Shown: in pieces, positions 7,337 through 15,204 of the stretch
Layout: every line of letters starts with the position of its first letter
Position numbering within the stretch: position 1 is the stretch's first letter
Assembly: GCF_900143625.1 (NCBI RefSeq)
Contig: NZ_FRFF01000150.1
Coordinates: 1-59,395 of the forward strand
DNA from: Nocardiopsis sp. JB363
GTDB lineage: Bacteria > Actinomycetota > Actinomycetes > Streptosporangiales > Streptosporangiaceae
Length of the DNA: 59,395 bases
Reading direction: 5' to 3'
Notes under the pieces: model-generated
Database searches by the model: none
What the model was told of the DNA's origin: nothing
The model's input: the letters and a program-made list of their open reading frames with translations, nothing else
Program-made: the position numbers and the translations under genes

Positions 7337-9490
7337 ATGAGCGTCACCCTCATCATCATCATCGCCGTCATCGTCGTGCTCGCCGTGCTGGTACTCCTCC
7401 TACTGGGGATGCGGGCGCTCAGTCTCGGCTCGAACGACGACTACGACGACGATTACGACGACGACGTCGAGGACGATCGCGATGATCGGCCTGTCCGGGG
7501 TCGGGGGCGATCGTCCGACCTCGACGGCGATGACGAGGGGGCACGGGAGCGTGGCCGCCGGCCGAGCCGGACGGAGCGACGACCCAAGGGGCGGCGACAG
7601 CGCGAAGTCGACTGGGACGACGATTCCGGCGGCCTCTCCGACAACGACTTCTGGTCGAGTCTGAACGACGAGGGTCCCGCGCAGACGAGCCCTCGGGACC
7701 GGGACGACGCCTATGGCGCGGGGGACGTCGGCGGCTATCAGTATGACGAGGACTTCGACGACGAGCCCGTGCGCGGTGGCCATCGGGACCAGGGGCCTCC
7801 CACCATCGTCGACACCCCGGAGGAGAATCGGGTCCCGCGCGGAACCACCTCGGACCTGGCGATGCTGGCCGGCCTGGGGCACAGTGACACCCCGAACGAG
7901 GCACCGCCGCAGCGCCCGGAACCACGGCATCAGGAGCCACAGCGCCGGCCGGAGCCGCCTCGACGTCCCGCCGCTTTGGACTCGGGTCCCTCACTGTCGG
8001 CGCTCCCGCCCACGCAGGGGCTACCGCCCACGCAAGGGCTGCCCCCCGCGCAGCCGCCCATGCCGGCCGCCCCCGGGATCCGCGACGAAGATCCGTTGGG
8101 CACGGGTTGGACCCCACCACCGCCTTCCACCGGTGACCCCTTCGAGGGACGCGAGCCCCTCAGCCCGTCCGAGCGACTCGGGGCGGAGGACGACACCCCC
8201 GGCTCCTATGGTTCGGACCGCACGCCCTTGGGATCGGGCCCCGGTTCCTCCGACCCGCTCGACCCGGGTTTCCGCCCCAGCTCGAACAACGACTTCACTT
8301 CACCGATCTGGTCCAGCCTGGACACCGGCGCCCATCAGCGCCCCGACCTGAGCGGCTACGGCATGCCCGGTACGCCGGGCGCACCGGGTGGTTCCGGACC
8401 CGGCGGCCACTCGGGGGCGATGCCCGCGCCCGGGCAGCCCATGGGCGGCCCGAACGTGCCCGGGCACCCGGCCCCCGGCCCGGGTTCGGATCCGTTGACC
8501 GGTGGTTATCCCTCAGGCTCGTTCCAAGGCGGGCCGTTCCAGGGCGGGCCCGCCTACGACCCCAACGTCACCTCCACCGATTCCTTCAATCGGCCGGAGT
8601 TCGACACCGGAACCCACCAGCGCAACCCCTACGACAGCGGCACCCACACCCGGCCCGGCCACCCAGGCGGACTCACACCACCCCGCCCCGAATACGACAC
8701 CGGCCAACACAACCGCCCCGCCTACGACACCGGATCCTTCACCCGACCCGAGTACGACACCGGAACCCACCAGCGCAACCCCTACGACAGCGGCACCCAC
8801 ACCCGGCCCGGCCACCCAGGCGGACCGATCGGCCAGGGCGATCCCGGCCGTTTCGACGCTCCGAGCGCCCCAGGCACGCCGGGCGCCCTGGGCATGCCGG
8901 GTGCTTCCGGCGTTCCCGGTGGTCCGATGGCTCCGGGCGGACCCGCGATGCCCGGGGCACCCGGTGCGGGCCACGGCGGCAACGCCCCCTTGTGGGAATC
9001 CCCGGAGGAGGCCGGCTACGGAGGGCCGAGTCAGCCCACGCGGATGCCGGGCGGACTCGGCGCGCCGGGCGGCCCCGGTCAGCCCGCCCCACATCCGACC
9101 GGCGGTTACCCCACCGACCCGGGGTACGGGACCGGCGCCTACCAGAGCGGTCAGTTCAGCGGTATGCCCTACGGGGAGCAGCGACCCCAGCAGACCGACC
9201 AGTTCGGGCGGCCGTTGGGTCAGGGCGGCCCTCCCCAGGGGCCCGGTGGTCAGAGCGGTCAGAGCGGTCAGGGCGGTTACTCGGACATGCTGGGCGGGAA
9301 CTTCCCGTCCCCCGACTACGGGTACCCGCCGGTGGAGGATTGGCGCCCCGAAGGCGACCGGCCCGGCCAAGGCCCGCGGTACGGCGGCCCCGCCCCGCAC
9401 CCGGGACAGGGACCCTACGACGAGGAGCCCCGCCCCGGTTACCGCCCGGACTACTACGAGGGCGGTTACGAGGACGGGCGCTTCCGGTGA
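7337..9490 (+). CDS. Membrane-anchored, intrinsically disordered Pro/Gly-rich protein
   Basis: A 717-residue protein with one N-terminal membrane helix (MSVTLIIIIAVIVVLAVLVL, residues 1-24) and no enzymatic domain. A strongly acidic Asp/Tyr cluster (about residues 32-52) is followed by an Arg-rich patch and then more than 500 residues of Pro, Gly, Asp, Gln and Tyr-rich low-complexity sequence. It contains YDTGxHxRP repeats (including a near-exact 75-bp duplication) and collagen-like GxPG runs around residues 510-560. The positively charged flank follows the helix, so the tail is probably cytoplasmic. The composition resembles scaffold or condensate-forming proteins, but no function can be assigned. 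A strong intrinsic terminator follows. Confidence 0.8.
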   Translation: MSVTLIIIIAVIVVLAVLVLLLLGMRALSLGSNDDYDDDYDDDVEDDRDDRPVRGRGRSSDLDGDDEGARERGRRPSRTERRPKGRRQREVDWDDDSGGLSDNDFWSSLNDEGPAQTSPRDRDDAYGAGDVGGYQYDEDFDDEPVRGGHRDQGPPTIVDTPEENRVPRGTTSDLAMLAGLGHSDTPNEAPPQRPEPRHQEPQRRPEPPRRPAALDSGPSLSALPPTQGLPPTQGLPPAQPPMPAAPGIRDEDPLGTGWTPPPPSTGDPFEGREPLSPSERLGAEDDTPGSYGSDRTPLGSGPGSSDPLDPGFRPSSNNDFTSPIWSSLDTGAHQRPDLSGYGMPGTPGAPGGSGPGGHSGAMPAPGQPMGGPNVPGHPAPGPGSDPLTGGYPSGSFQGGPFQGGPAYDPNVTSTDSFNRPEFDTGTHQRNPYDSGTHTRPGHPGGLTPPRPEYDTGQHNRPAYDTGSFTRPEYDTGTHQRNPYDSGTHTRPGHPGGPIGQGDPGRFDAPSAPGTPGALGMPGASGVPGGPMAPGGPAMPGAPGAGHGGNAPLWESPEEAGYGGPSQPTRMPGGLGAPGGPGQPAPHPTGGYPTDPGYGTGAYQSGQFSGMPYGEQRPQQTDQFGRPLGQGGPPQGPGGQSGQSGQGGYSDMLGGNFPSPDYGYPPVEDWRPEGDRPGQGPRYGGPAPHPGQGPYDEEPRPGYRPDYYEGGYEDGRFR
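8597..8671 (+). repeat. 75-bp direct repeat, copy 1
   Basis: Encodes EF/YDTGTHQRNPYDSGTHTRPGHPGG within the disordered protein. It matches the second copy at 74 of 75 bases, including all wobble positions, so the duplication is recent or homogenised. Confidence 0.9.
8750..8824 (+). repeat. 75-bp direct repeat, copy 2
   Basis: Second copy, starting 153 bp after the first. The 78 bp between them encode related but degenerate YDTGxxxRP units, so the region has probably grown by in-frame slippage or unequal exchange. Confidence 0.9.
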
Positions 9491-9535
9491 CCGCGCACCT
9501 CTGACCGGCATCGTCCACAGCCTTGGCTTCACACC

Positions 9536-9570
9536 ACCGAGGTGGCGGGAAACCCCGCCACCTCGGTTTT
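9536..9570 (+). terminator. Intrinsic terminator of the disordered-protein gene
   Basis: A 14-bp perfect stem (A+CCGAGGTGGCGGG paired with CCCGCCACCTCGG+T) around a 4-base loop is followed directly by TTTT. This is the most canonical rho-independent terminator in the window. Confidence 0.9.
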
Positions 9571-9770
9571 CGTTGTGCCCCGTGCGTTTCCCCCACCGAT
9601 CAAAGTCGGGAAACGGTTACCAGAACCACAACGGTTCGTCACTCGGTGTCATGAATATTGACTACAATGAGTGACTAGACATGCACCCGTCGAGGTGCGG
9701 TCGTTGTCGCGCGCACCCCCGCTCACGTGCGTTCCACGCGTACCCGCCCGGTCCGACCCACGGAGCAACC

Positions 9771-12113
9771 ATGCGTAACCCCGCTCAGGAGACACCACCC
9801 GGGCGGCGGGGAGACACCTCCCCGCCGCCGACCCACACGGCTCGCCAGCGCCTCGCCGCCGACGTCGGCGCCTCCCTCGTGGTCTTCCTGGTCGCCGTCC
9901 CCCTATCCCTGGGGATCGCGGTCGCCTCCGGCGCACCCCTCGTCGCCGGCATCATCGCCGCCGTCGTGGGCGGTATCGTCGCCGGACTGGCCGGCGGTTC
10001 GGTGGTCCAGGTCAGCGGCCCCGCCGCAGGCCTCACCATCATCGTCGCCGATCTGATCCTGACCTACGGCTGGCGCGTGACCTGCCTGATCACGCTGCTG
10101 GCAGGCCTCGTCCAACTGGCCCTGGGCGCCTTCCGCGTCGCCCGGGCCGCCCTGGCCGTCTCCCCCGCCGTCGTCCACGGCATGCTCGCCGGGGTGGGCG
10201 CGACCATCGCCCTGGCCCAGCTCCACGTGGTCCTGGGCGGCGCACCCCAGAGCTCGGCACTGGCCAACATCACCGATCTGCCCCAACAGATCGCGCACAA
10301 CCACACCGCGGCGGTCGCCGTCGGGGTCATCACCATCGCCATCATGTTCGGTTGGGACCGTCTCCCCACCATCGCCGGGTTGCGGCCGGGGATGATCCCG
10401 GCGGCGCTGGTCGCGGTCGGCACCGCCACGGTCATCGCCGCCCTGGGCCGCTGGGATGTGGAGACCGTCACGCTGCCCGCCTCCCTGGCCGAGGCGTGGA
10501 ACGGGCCGGCCCTGCCCGATTCCGGCCAGTGGCACGGGATCGCCCTCGCGGTGGCCACCGTGGCCATGGTCGCCAGTGTCGAGTCGCTCCTGGCCGCGAT
10601 CGCCGTGGACCGCCTGCACGGCGGCCGGCGCGTGCGACTCGACCGAGAACTGTGCGGCCAGGGCGCCGCCAACACCGTCAGCGGCGCTCTCGGTGGGCTG
10701 CCCATCGCCGGGGTGATCGTGCGCAGCACCGCCAACGTGCGCGCCGGGGCCCGAAGCCCGCTCTCCACGATCCTGCACGGCGTGTGGATCCTGCTGTTCG
10801 TGGCGTTCTTCGCGCACGTGGTCGAACTGATCCCGATGCCGGCGCTGGCCGCGCTGCTGGTGTTCATCGGCGCGCGGATGGTCTCCCTGGCCCATCTGCG
10901 CGACCTGCACCGCCACCACGAGGCCGGTGTCTACCTGGTCACCCTGTCCGGTGTGGTGTTCCTGGGACTGTTGGAAGGGGTGTGCATCGGGTTCGCGCTC
11001 GCCATGGTCATGGCCCTGCGCCGACTGACCCGGATCACCGTGACCACCGAGGAGCGCCACGGTCGCGTACACGTCATCGTGGACGGCTCGCTCACGTTCC
11101 TGGGCGTGCCCCGACTCGCGCACGTGCTGCGCACCATCCCGGCGGGCGCCCACGTGGACCTGGACCTGCACGTGGACTTCATGGACCACGCCGCCTTCGA
11201 GACCATCCACGCCTGGCGGGTGGACCACGAACGCACCGGCGGCGGCGTCGACATCGACGAGGTGCACGAGCAGTGGTACGCGCGCAGCTCCGACCGTTCG
11301 GCACCGGCCGCCAAGACCATCCCCAGGGGCCGCTGGTGGGCGCCCTGGGACATGCGCGACCGGTCCTGCACCGAGGAGGAGGCACACCCGATCGGGCTGC
11401 TCACCGCCGGTGCCCGGGAGTACCACGCGGGCTCCGCCGACCGGATGCGTTCGGTGATGGGCTGGCTGGAACACGGCCACCGGCCGACCGCGCTGTTCAT
11501 CACCTGCGCCGACTCCCGGGTGGTCCCCGACCTGATCACCGCCGGCGGCCCCGGCGACCTGTACACGGTGCGCAACGTGGGCAACCTGGTGCCCGCCTTC
11601 GAGGACCCGGACGGTTCCGTGGGCGCAGCGATCGAATACGCGATCAACGTCCTGCGAGTGCCCTCCATCGTGGTGTGCGGCCACTCGCACTGCGGGGCCA
11701 TGCGGGCCCTACTGGACAGGACCCATCAGGGGCCCGAAGAGGTGGAGAGCACGCACATCCGCCGCTGGTTGGCCAAGGGCGACGCGAGCCTGCGCCGGGC
11801 ACGCGACGACCACGAAGAACTGACCGGGCTGCCCACCACCGAGGCGCTACGCCGCCTGGCACAGGCCAACGTGGTCGAGCAGCTCGACAACCTCAGGAGC
11901 CACCCCGCGGTCCGCGCGAGGGTGGAGTCGGGTGAACTGACCCTGTCGGGCATGTACTACGACCTGGGGACGACAAGGGTGCACCTGTGGGACCCCGAGA
12001 CCGGAGACTTCGGCCCGATCCGGAGTGTCCAGGAGATGACCGAACCGGCGCCGCCGTCGCGTCAGCCGGAGTTCGAGTCGTCGTCCGGGGCGTCGTCGCG
12101 CCCGTCCTGCTGA
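9771..12113 (+). CDS. SulP-family transporter fused to beta-carbonic anhydrase
   Basis: A 780-residue fusion. The N-terminal half is a SulP anion transporter with about ten helices (from GASLVVFLVAVPLSLGIAVA; SGPAAGLTIIVADL; ASVESLLAAIAVDRL), followed by a shortened STAS-like segment near residues 430-510. The C-terminal part is a beta-carbonic anhydrase: CADSRVVPD (about 578) and CGHSHCGAM (about 638) supply the zinc ligands Cys, His and Cys and the Asp-Arg dyad. Such fusions are thought to move bicarbonate while interconverting it with CO2 at the membrane; mycobacteria have one. GGAG seven bases upstream supports this ATG over one 90 bases earlier. A TACAAT hexamer near 9663 is a candidate -10. 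It is monocistronic. Confidence 0.92.
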   Translation: MRNPAQETPPGRRGDTSPPPTHTARQRLAADVGASLVVFLVAVPLSLGIAVASGAPLVAGIIAAVVGGIVAGLAGGSVVQVSGPAAGLTIIVADLILTYGWRVTCLITLLAGLVQLALGAFRVARAALAVSPAVVHGMLAGVGATIALAQLHVVLGGAPQSSALANITDLPQQIAHNHTAAVAVGVITIAIMFGWDRLPTIAGLRPGMIPAALVAVGTATVIAALGRWDVETVTLPASLAEAWNGPALPDSGQWHGIALAVATVAMVASVESLLAAIAVDRLHGGRRVRLDRELCGQGAANTVSGALGGLPIAGVIVRSTANVRAGARSPLSTILHGVWILLFVAFFAHVVELIPMPALAALLVFIGARMVSLAHLRDLHRHHEAGVYLVTLSGVVFLGLLEGVCIGFALAMVMALRRLTRITVTTEERHGRVHVIVDGSLTFLGVPRLAHVLRTIPAGAHVDLDLHVDFMDHAAFETIHAWRVDHERTGGGVDIDEVHEQWYARSSDRSAPAAKTIPRGRWWAPWDMRDRSCTEEEAHPIGLLTAGAREYHAGSADRMRSVMGWLEHGHRPTALFITCADSRVVPDLITAGGPGDLYTVRNVGNLVPAFEDPDGSVGAAIEYAINVLRVPSIVVCGHSHCGAMRALLDRTHQGPEEVESTHIRRWLAKGDASLRRARDDHEELTGLPTTEALRRLAQANVVEQLDNLRSHPAVRARVESGELTLSGMYYDLGTTRVHLWDPETGDFGPIRSVQEMTEPAPPSRQPEFESSSGASSRPSC

Positions 12114-12208
12114 ACACCTGATGCCTGGTACATGGCGAGCAGGATGATCGCTACGATCGCCAGGATCGGTAGGCCGAAGAGGACCACCCAGACGGCGGTG
12201 GAGTCCAA
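12062..12208 (-). CDS. Small single-helix membrane protein (48 residues), hypothetical
   Basis: A short frame below usual length limits: start TTG, then DSTAVWVVLFGLPILAIVA (membrane helix, residues 4-26), a short polar segment and an acidic tail (DGRDDAPDDDSNSG). Its 3' 52 bases overlap the end of the SulP-carbonic anhydrase gene on the opposite strand. The hydrophobic helix followed by a charged tail has the form of genuine small regulatory membrane proteins, but the TTG start lacks a strong ribosome-binding site, and the acidic end could arise from the antisense codons. Not recognised as a known family. Confidence 0.45.
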   Translation of the reverse strand: MDSTAVWVVLFGLPILAIVAIILLAMYQASGVQQDGRDDAPDDDSNSG

Positions 12209-12404
12209 CGAGAGTCACCCATTCCCTTGAACGCGGATGCCCGTCGGTTCGACCCGATCGATCCCACGGGCGTTCGCGCCCCGGGGACCGGAGCGCATGG
12301 GCCAATGTACCGGTGACACCGGGGTTGGGACCATCACCACCGAGCGGTATCCCCGTATCCCCGGCATATCCGGCCCCACCCCGAAGATCGAAGAGTCGAA
12401 AGAG

Positions 12405-12796
12405 GAAGGAGTCGGCCGATAAGCCGGATTCTGTCGGGTCCTTACGGACCGGACGGTCATCCATCTGGGGCCGTCGTTGCCGACGACCTCGGTGCGGTCT
12501 ACCCGCGGACTCGGGCGGGCCACCCTCGAACATCCGCGCGAGAACCCGAGGGTTCTCTTTTTGACCTTGCTCCGGGTGGGGTTTACCTAGCCGTCCGGAT
12601 CGCTCCGGCCGCTGGTGGTCTCTTACACCACCGTTTCACCCTTACCACCGCAAGCGATGGCGGTCTGCTTTCTGTGGCACTGTCCCGCGGGTCGCCCCGG
12701 GTCGGTGTTACCGACCACCCTGCCCTGTGGAGTCCGGACTTTCCTCGAACCCGCGCCGGGCGCGGGTCCGCGACCGTCTGGCCGACTCCCCCTCTA
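12405..12796 (-). ncRNA. rnpB: RNase P RNA component, bacterial type A
   Basis: The catalytic RNA of ribonuclease P, which matures tRNA 5' ends. On the minus strand the conserved 5' core GAGGAAAGTCCGGACTCCAC, the ACAGAAAGCAGACCGCC segment (read as a split motif) and the 3' core ACAGAATCCGGCTTATCG are present in order. GGAGTCGGCC near the 5' end pairs with GGCCGACTCC at the 3' end to form helix P1 (10 bp). The length of about 390 nt suits actinobacteria. Ends are estimated from P1. Short open frames across this region are spurious. Confidence 0.95.
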
Positions 12797-12800
12797 CGGT

Positions 12801-13448
12801 TCAGTCTAGCCCCAACAGATGAGCGGTGTCGTTGAGGGAACGCACCACCTGGGGACCGTCCGCGTAGTAGTCCACCTCGGTCAGGCACGCGGTGTCCAAG
12901 TGCATGCGGTACAGCGCCTCGATGGGGGCGAGCAACGCCTGCTGAACGGTGACCTTGATCGGGGTGACGTGGCTGACCAGCAGTACCCGACGGCCCCGGT
13001 GGCGTTCCAGGAGCGCGTCGCGCGCCCTCGCCACGCGCCGGGCCACCTGGGCGAAGCTCTCCCCCTCGGGCGGCCCCGTTTCGGGGTCGGACAGCCACCG
13101 GTCGACGTGCTCGGCGTCGCGTTCGCGCGCCTCGGCGAACGTCAAACCCTCCCAGATCCCGAAGTCGGTCTCCACGAACCCCTCGTCCACCTCCACCGGC
13201 AGGCCCAGCAGGTCGGCCGCGTACCCGGCGGTCTGCCGGGTACGCGCAAGCGGCGAGGACACGATCACGTCGACACCCAACTCGGCCACCCGGCGCGCGG
13301 CGGCCTCGGCCTGGGCGTGGCCGGCCTCCGTGAGGAGGATGTCACCGCGTCCGGCGAAACGCCGTTCGACGGACAGCGGTGTCCGACCGTGCCGAAGCAG
13401 GAGCAACCGGGTCGGTTCGGTGTCGGGCGCACCCCAGGCACGGCTCAT
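12801..13448 (-). CDS. Histidine phosphatase family protein
   Basis: A 215-residue phosphoglycerate-mutase-like phosphatase. The catalytic phosphohistidine motif is LLRHGRTP (about residue 18), followed by SSPLARTRQTA, the acid-side region ETDFGIWEGLTF and the second histidine in LLVSHVTPIK. Substrate not predictable. In mycobacteria the orthologous position is held by a two-domain RNase HI/phosphatase protein next to the same zinc-ribbon and Nif3 genes; here only the phosphatase half exists. Its ATG overlaps the stop of the zinc-ribbon gene (ATGA), indicating one operon. Confidence 0.9.
   Translation of the reverse strand: MSRAWGAPDTEPTRLLLLRHGRTPLSVERRFAGRGDILLTEAGHAQAEAAARRVAELGVDVIVSSPLARTRQTAGYAADLLGLPVEVDEGFVETDFGIWEGLTFAEARERDAEHVDRWLSDPETGPPEGESFAQVARRVARARDALLERHRGRRVLLVSHVTPIKVTVQQALLAPIEALYRMHLDTACLTEVDYYADGPQVVRSLNDTAHLLGLD
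12803..12808 (-). promoter_or_regulatory. -10 element of rnpB
   Basis: TAGACT lies 7-10 bases before the inferred 5' end of RNase P RNA. It overlaps the last codon and stop codon of the upstream phosphatase gene (CTA GAC TGA), so the rnpB promoter is embedded in coding sequence. A weak -35 (ACGACA) lies 18 bases further up. Confidence 0.5.
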
Positions 13449-14206
13449 TCGGCGACGGGAGCGTTCAGACCCGACTCCTCGGTGCGCACCAGGATGCGTC
13501 GGCAGTCCTCACAGCGAACGATCTCGTCAGCGGCCGCGGCCCGGATCTCGTTGAGCTCCATGGTGCTCAGCGCCAGCTTGCAGCCGTTGCAGCGGCCGTA
13601 GCGCAGCGGGGCGGCGGCCACACCGTCGTACTGGTCGCGCAACTTGTCGTAGAGCTTCATCAGCTCGTCGGGGATGTCGCCGGACACCCGCTCACGGTCC
13701 TGCTTGACGCGGGTGCGGTCCCACTGGATCTCCGCGGCGGCGGTGTCGCGGCGGGCGGTGACCTCGGTGACCTTGGCCACCGCGGCCTCACGTTCCTCGC
13801 CCAGGCGGACGACGTCGGCGTTGACCGTCTCGGCCTCCTCCATGACCTCCAGGACGACTTCCTCCAGCTCGGTCTGGCGACGTCCCAACGACTCGATCTC
13901 CGACTGCAGGTTCTGCAGGTCCTTGGCGTTGGTGATCGCACCCGAATCCAGGCGCTTGGCGTTACGGTCGGCGCGGGTGCGCACCTGGTCGACGTCGCTC
14001 TCGGCCTTGCGCTGGTGGCGCTGGATGTCGGAGGCCTTGGTCTGGGAGGTCATCAGATCGGCTTCCAGGGCGTCGGCCCGCTGCTTGAGCTCGGCCACCT
14101 CGGCGATCTCGGGCAGGTTGTGGAGTCGGTGGTCCAGACGCTCTAGTTCGGAGTCCAGTTCCTGGAGATCGAGGAGTCTGGCCTGCGCGACGGGTTCGGC
14201 TTTCAC
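13445..14206 (-). CDS. Coiled-coil C4-type zinc-ribbon protein
   Basis: A 253-residue protein: a long, highly charged coiled coil (residues 5-185, many heptads) ends in a C4 zinc ribbon, CNGC (about 206) and CEDC (about 231). It belongs to the widespread family of putative nucleic-acid-binding zinc-ribbon proteins found beside Nif3 and the phosphatase/RNase H gene in actinobacteria. The biochemical role is unknown; a role in RNA or DNA metabolism is inferred from the neighbours. AGGAGA eight bases upstream of the ATG supports the start. Confidence 0.88.
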   Translation of the reverse strand: MKAEPVAQARLLDLQELDSELERLDHRLHNLPEIAEVAELKQRADALEADLMTSQTKASDIQRHQRKAESDVDQVRTRADRNAKRLDSGAITNAKDLQNLQSEIESLGRRQTELEEVVLEVMEEAETVNADVVRLGEEREAAVAKVTEVTARRDTAAAEIQWDRTRVKQDRERVSGDIPDELMKLYDKLRDQYDGVAAAPLRYGRCNGCKLALSTMELNEIRAAAADEIVRCEDCRRILVRTEESGLNAPVAE

Positions 14207-14290
14207 TTGGGGTCTCCTGAGAATCGCGGTTGGGAGGCCGGGGAGGGCCGCCCGCGCCCTGTGCAGTTGTGGTCTCGGGTAATGCGAGTT

Positions 14291-15157
14291 CTACACGTGT
14301 TGGAAGGTCTGTGACCAGGCGTCCGTCACGGTGGTCGACACGTGGATCTCCACGTTAGCCCCATTCGGACCGACGGAGCGCCCGAGTGCGTCACCCAGGT
14401 GGATCGCGCCGTCGGCCAGCCACGGCCACTCACTGGCGAAGTGCGCGGTGTCGATCAGGGCGGGGCCGCCGGACTGTTCGACGAACTCCGAGGCCGGGTG
14501 GTGGCGCAGGTCGGAGGTGACGTAGACGTCCACCTCGGCGGCGCGAGCCGCGCCCAACAGGGAGTCCCCGGCGCCACCGGAGACGGCCACGGTGCTGATC
14601 AGGCGGTCCAGGTCTCCGGCGACCCGGATGCCCGCGGCGGTGGCCGGCAGGCCTTGGGCGACCTGTTCGGCGAAGTCACGCAGGATGAGCGGGGCCGACA
14701 GTTCACCGATGCGCCCGATGCCGCGCCGCCCCTCGGGGTCGGTGGTGTCGGGATCCAGCGGGCGCAGCGTCCCGGTGAGTCCGACGGCGCGCGCCAAGGC
14801 GTCGGAGACCCCCGGCGAGGCGGTGTCGGCGTTGGTGTGGGCGGTGTACAGGGCCGTACCCGAACGGATGAGCCGGTGCACGATCCGGCCCTTGGGGGTG
14901 TTCGCGGCCACGCTGGTGACCCCCCGCAGCATCAACGGGTGGTGCGTGATGATCAGGTCGGCGCCCCAGGTGAGGGCCTCGTCGACGACGGCGTCCACCG
15001 GATCGACCGCGAACAGGATCTTCTCCACCGACTGGGCCGGGTCGCCGCAGACCAGGCCGACCGCGTCCCAAGAGGCGGCCCACGAGGGCGGATAGACCTC
15101 CTCGAAGGAGGTGACGACGTCGGACAGGGTGATCGGCTGCATGGTCGAGGTGCTCAC
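14291..15157 (-). CDS. Nif3-like dinuclear metal-centre protein
   Basis: A 288-residue member of the Nif3/DUF34 family, which forms toroidal hexamers with a two-metal site. Metal-ligand motifs are visible: IITHHPLML (about residue 71) and DTAHFASEWPWL near the C-terminus (His and Glu ligands). GTP cyclohydrolase-like and other activities have been suggested for relatives, but the role is unsettled. The GTG start has a TAGTCT -10 seven bases upstream and no ribosome-binding site, so I take it as leaderless; an ATG 15 bases downstream is the alternative. It heads the zinc-ribbon/phosphatase cluster, 84 bases apart. Confidence 0.88.
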   Translation of the reverse strand: MSTSTMQPITLSDVVTSFEEVYPPSWAASWDAVGLVCGDPAQSVEKILFAVDPVDAVVDEALTWGADLIITHHPLMLRGVTSVAANTPKGRIVHRLIRSGTALYTAHTNADTASPGVSDALARAVGLTGTLRPLDPDTTDPEGRRGIGRIGELSAPLILRDFAEQVAQGLPATAAGIRVAGDLDRLISTVAVSGGAGDSLLGAARAAEVDVYVTSDLRHHPASEFVEQSGGPALIDTAHFASEWPWLADGAIHLGDALGRSVGPNGANVEIHVSTTVTDAWSQTFQHV

Positions 15158-15164
15158 GGGCACG

Positions 15165-15170
15165 AGACTA
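15165..15170 (-). promoter_or_regulatory. -10 element of leaderless Nif3 promoter
   Basis: TAGTCT on the minus strand, seven bases before the GTG start, with no Shine-Dalgarno sequence in between. Confidence 0.45.
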
Positions 15171-15204
15171 ACGCTCCGTGGCGCCGCGCACGTACTCGAA
15201 CACC

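Noticed and set aside
8513..9532. 339-codon minus-strand frame opposite the disordered protein
   Set aside because: The plus strand has a membrane helix, a proper start and a terminator; the minus frame would have to begin inside that terminator region.
9903..11690. 595-codon minus-strand frame opposite the SulP-carbonic anhydrase gene
   Set aside because: Low-complexity His/Asp/Gly translation with no start signal; the plus-strand protein explains the region.
12540..12562. GAGAACC...GGTTCTC hairpin followed by TTTTT, resembling an intrinsic terminator
   Set aside because: It is an internal helix of RNase P RNA read from the opposite strand, not a terminator of a plus-strand gene.
12215..12809. 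Several short open frames over the rnpB region
   Set aside because: The conserved core sequences and pairing ends of RNase P RNA account for this DNA.
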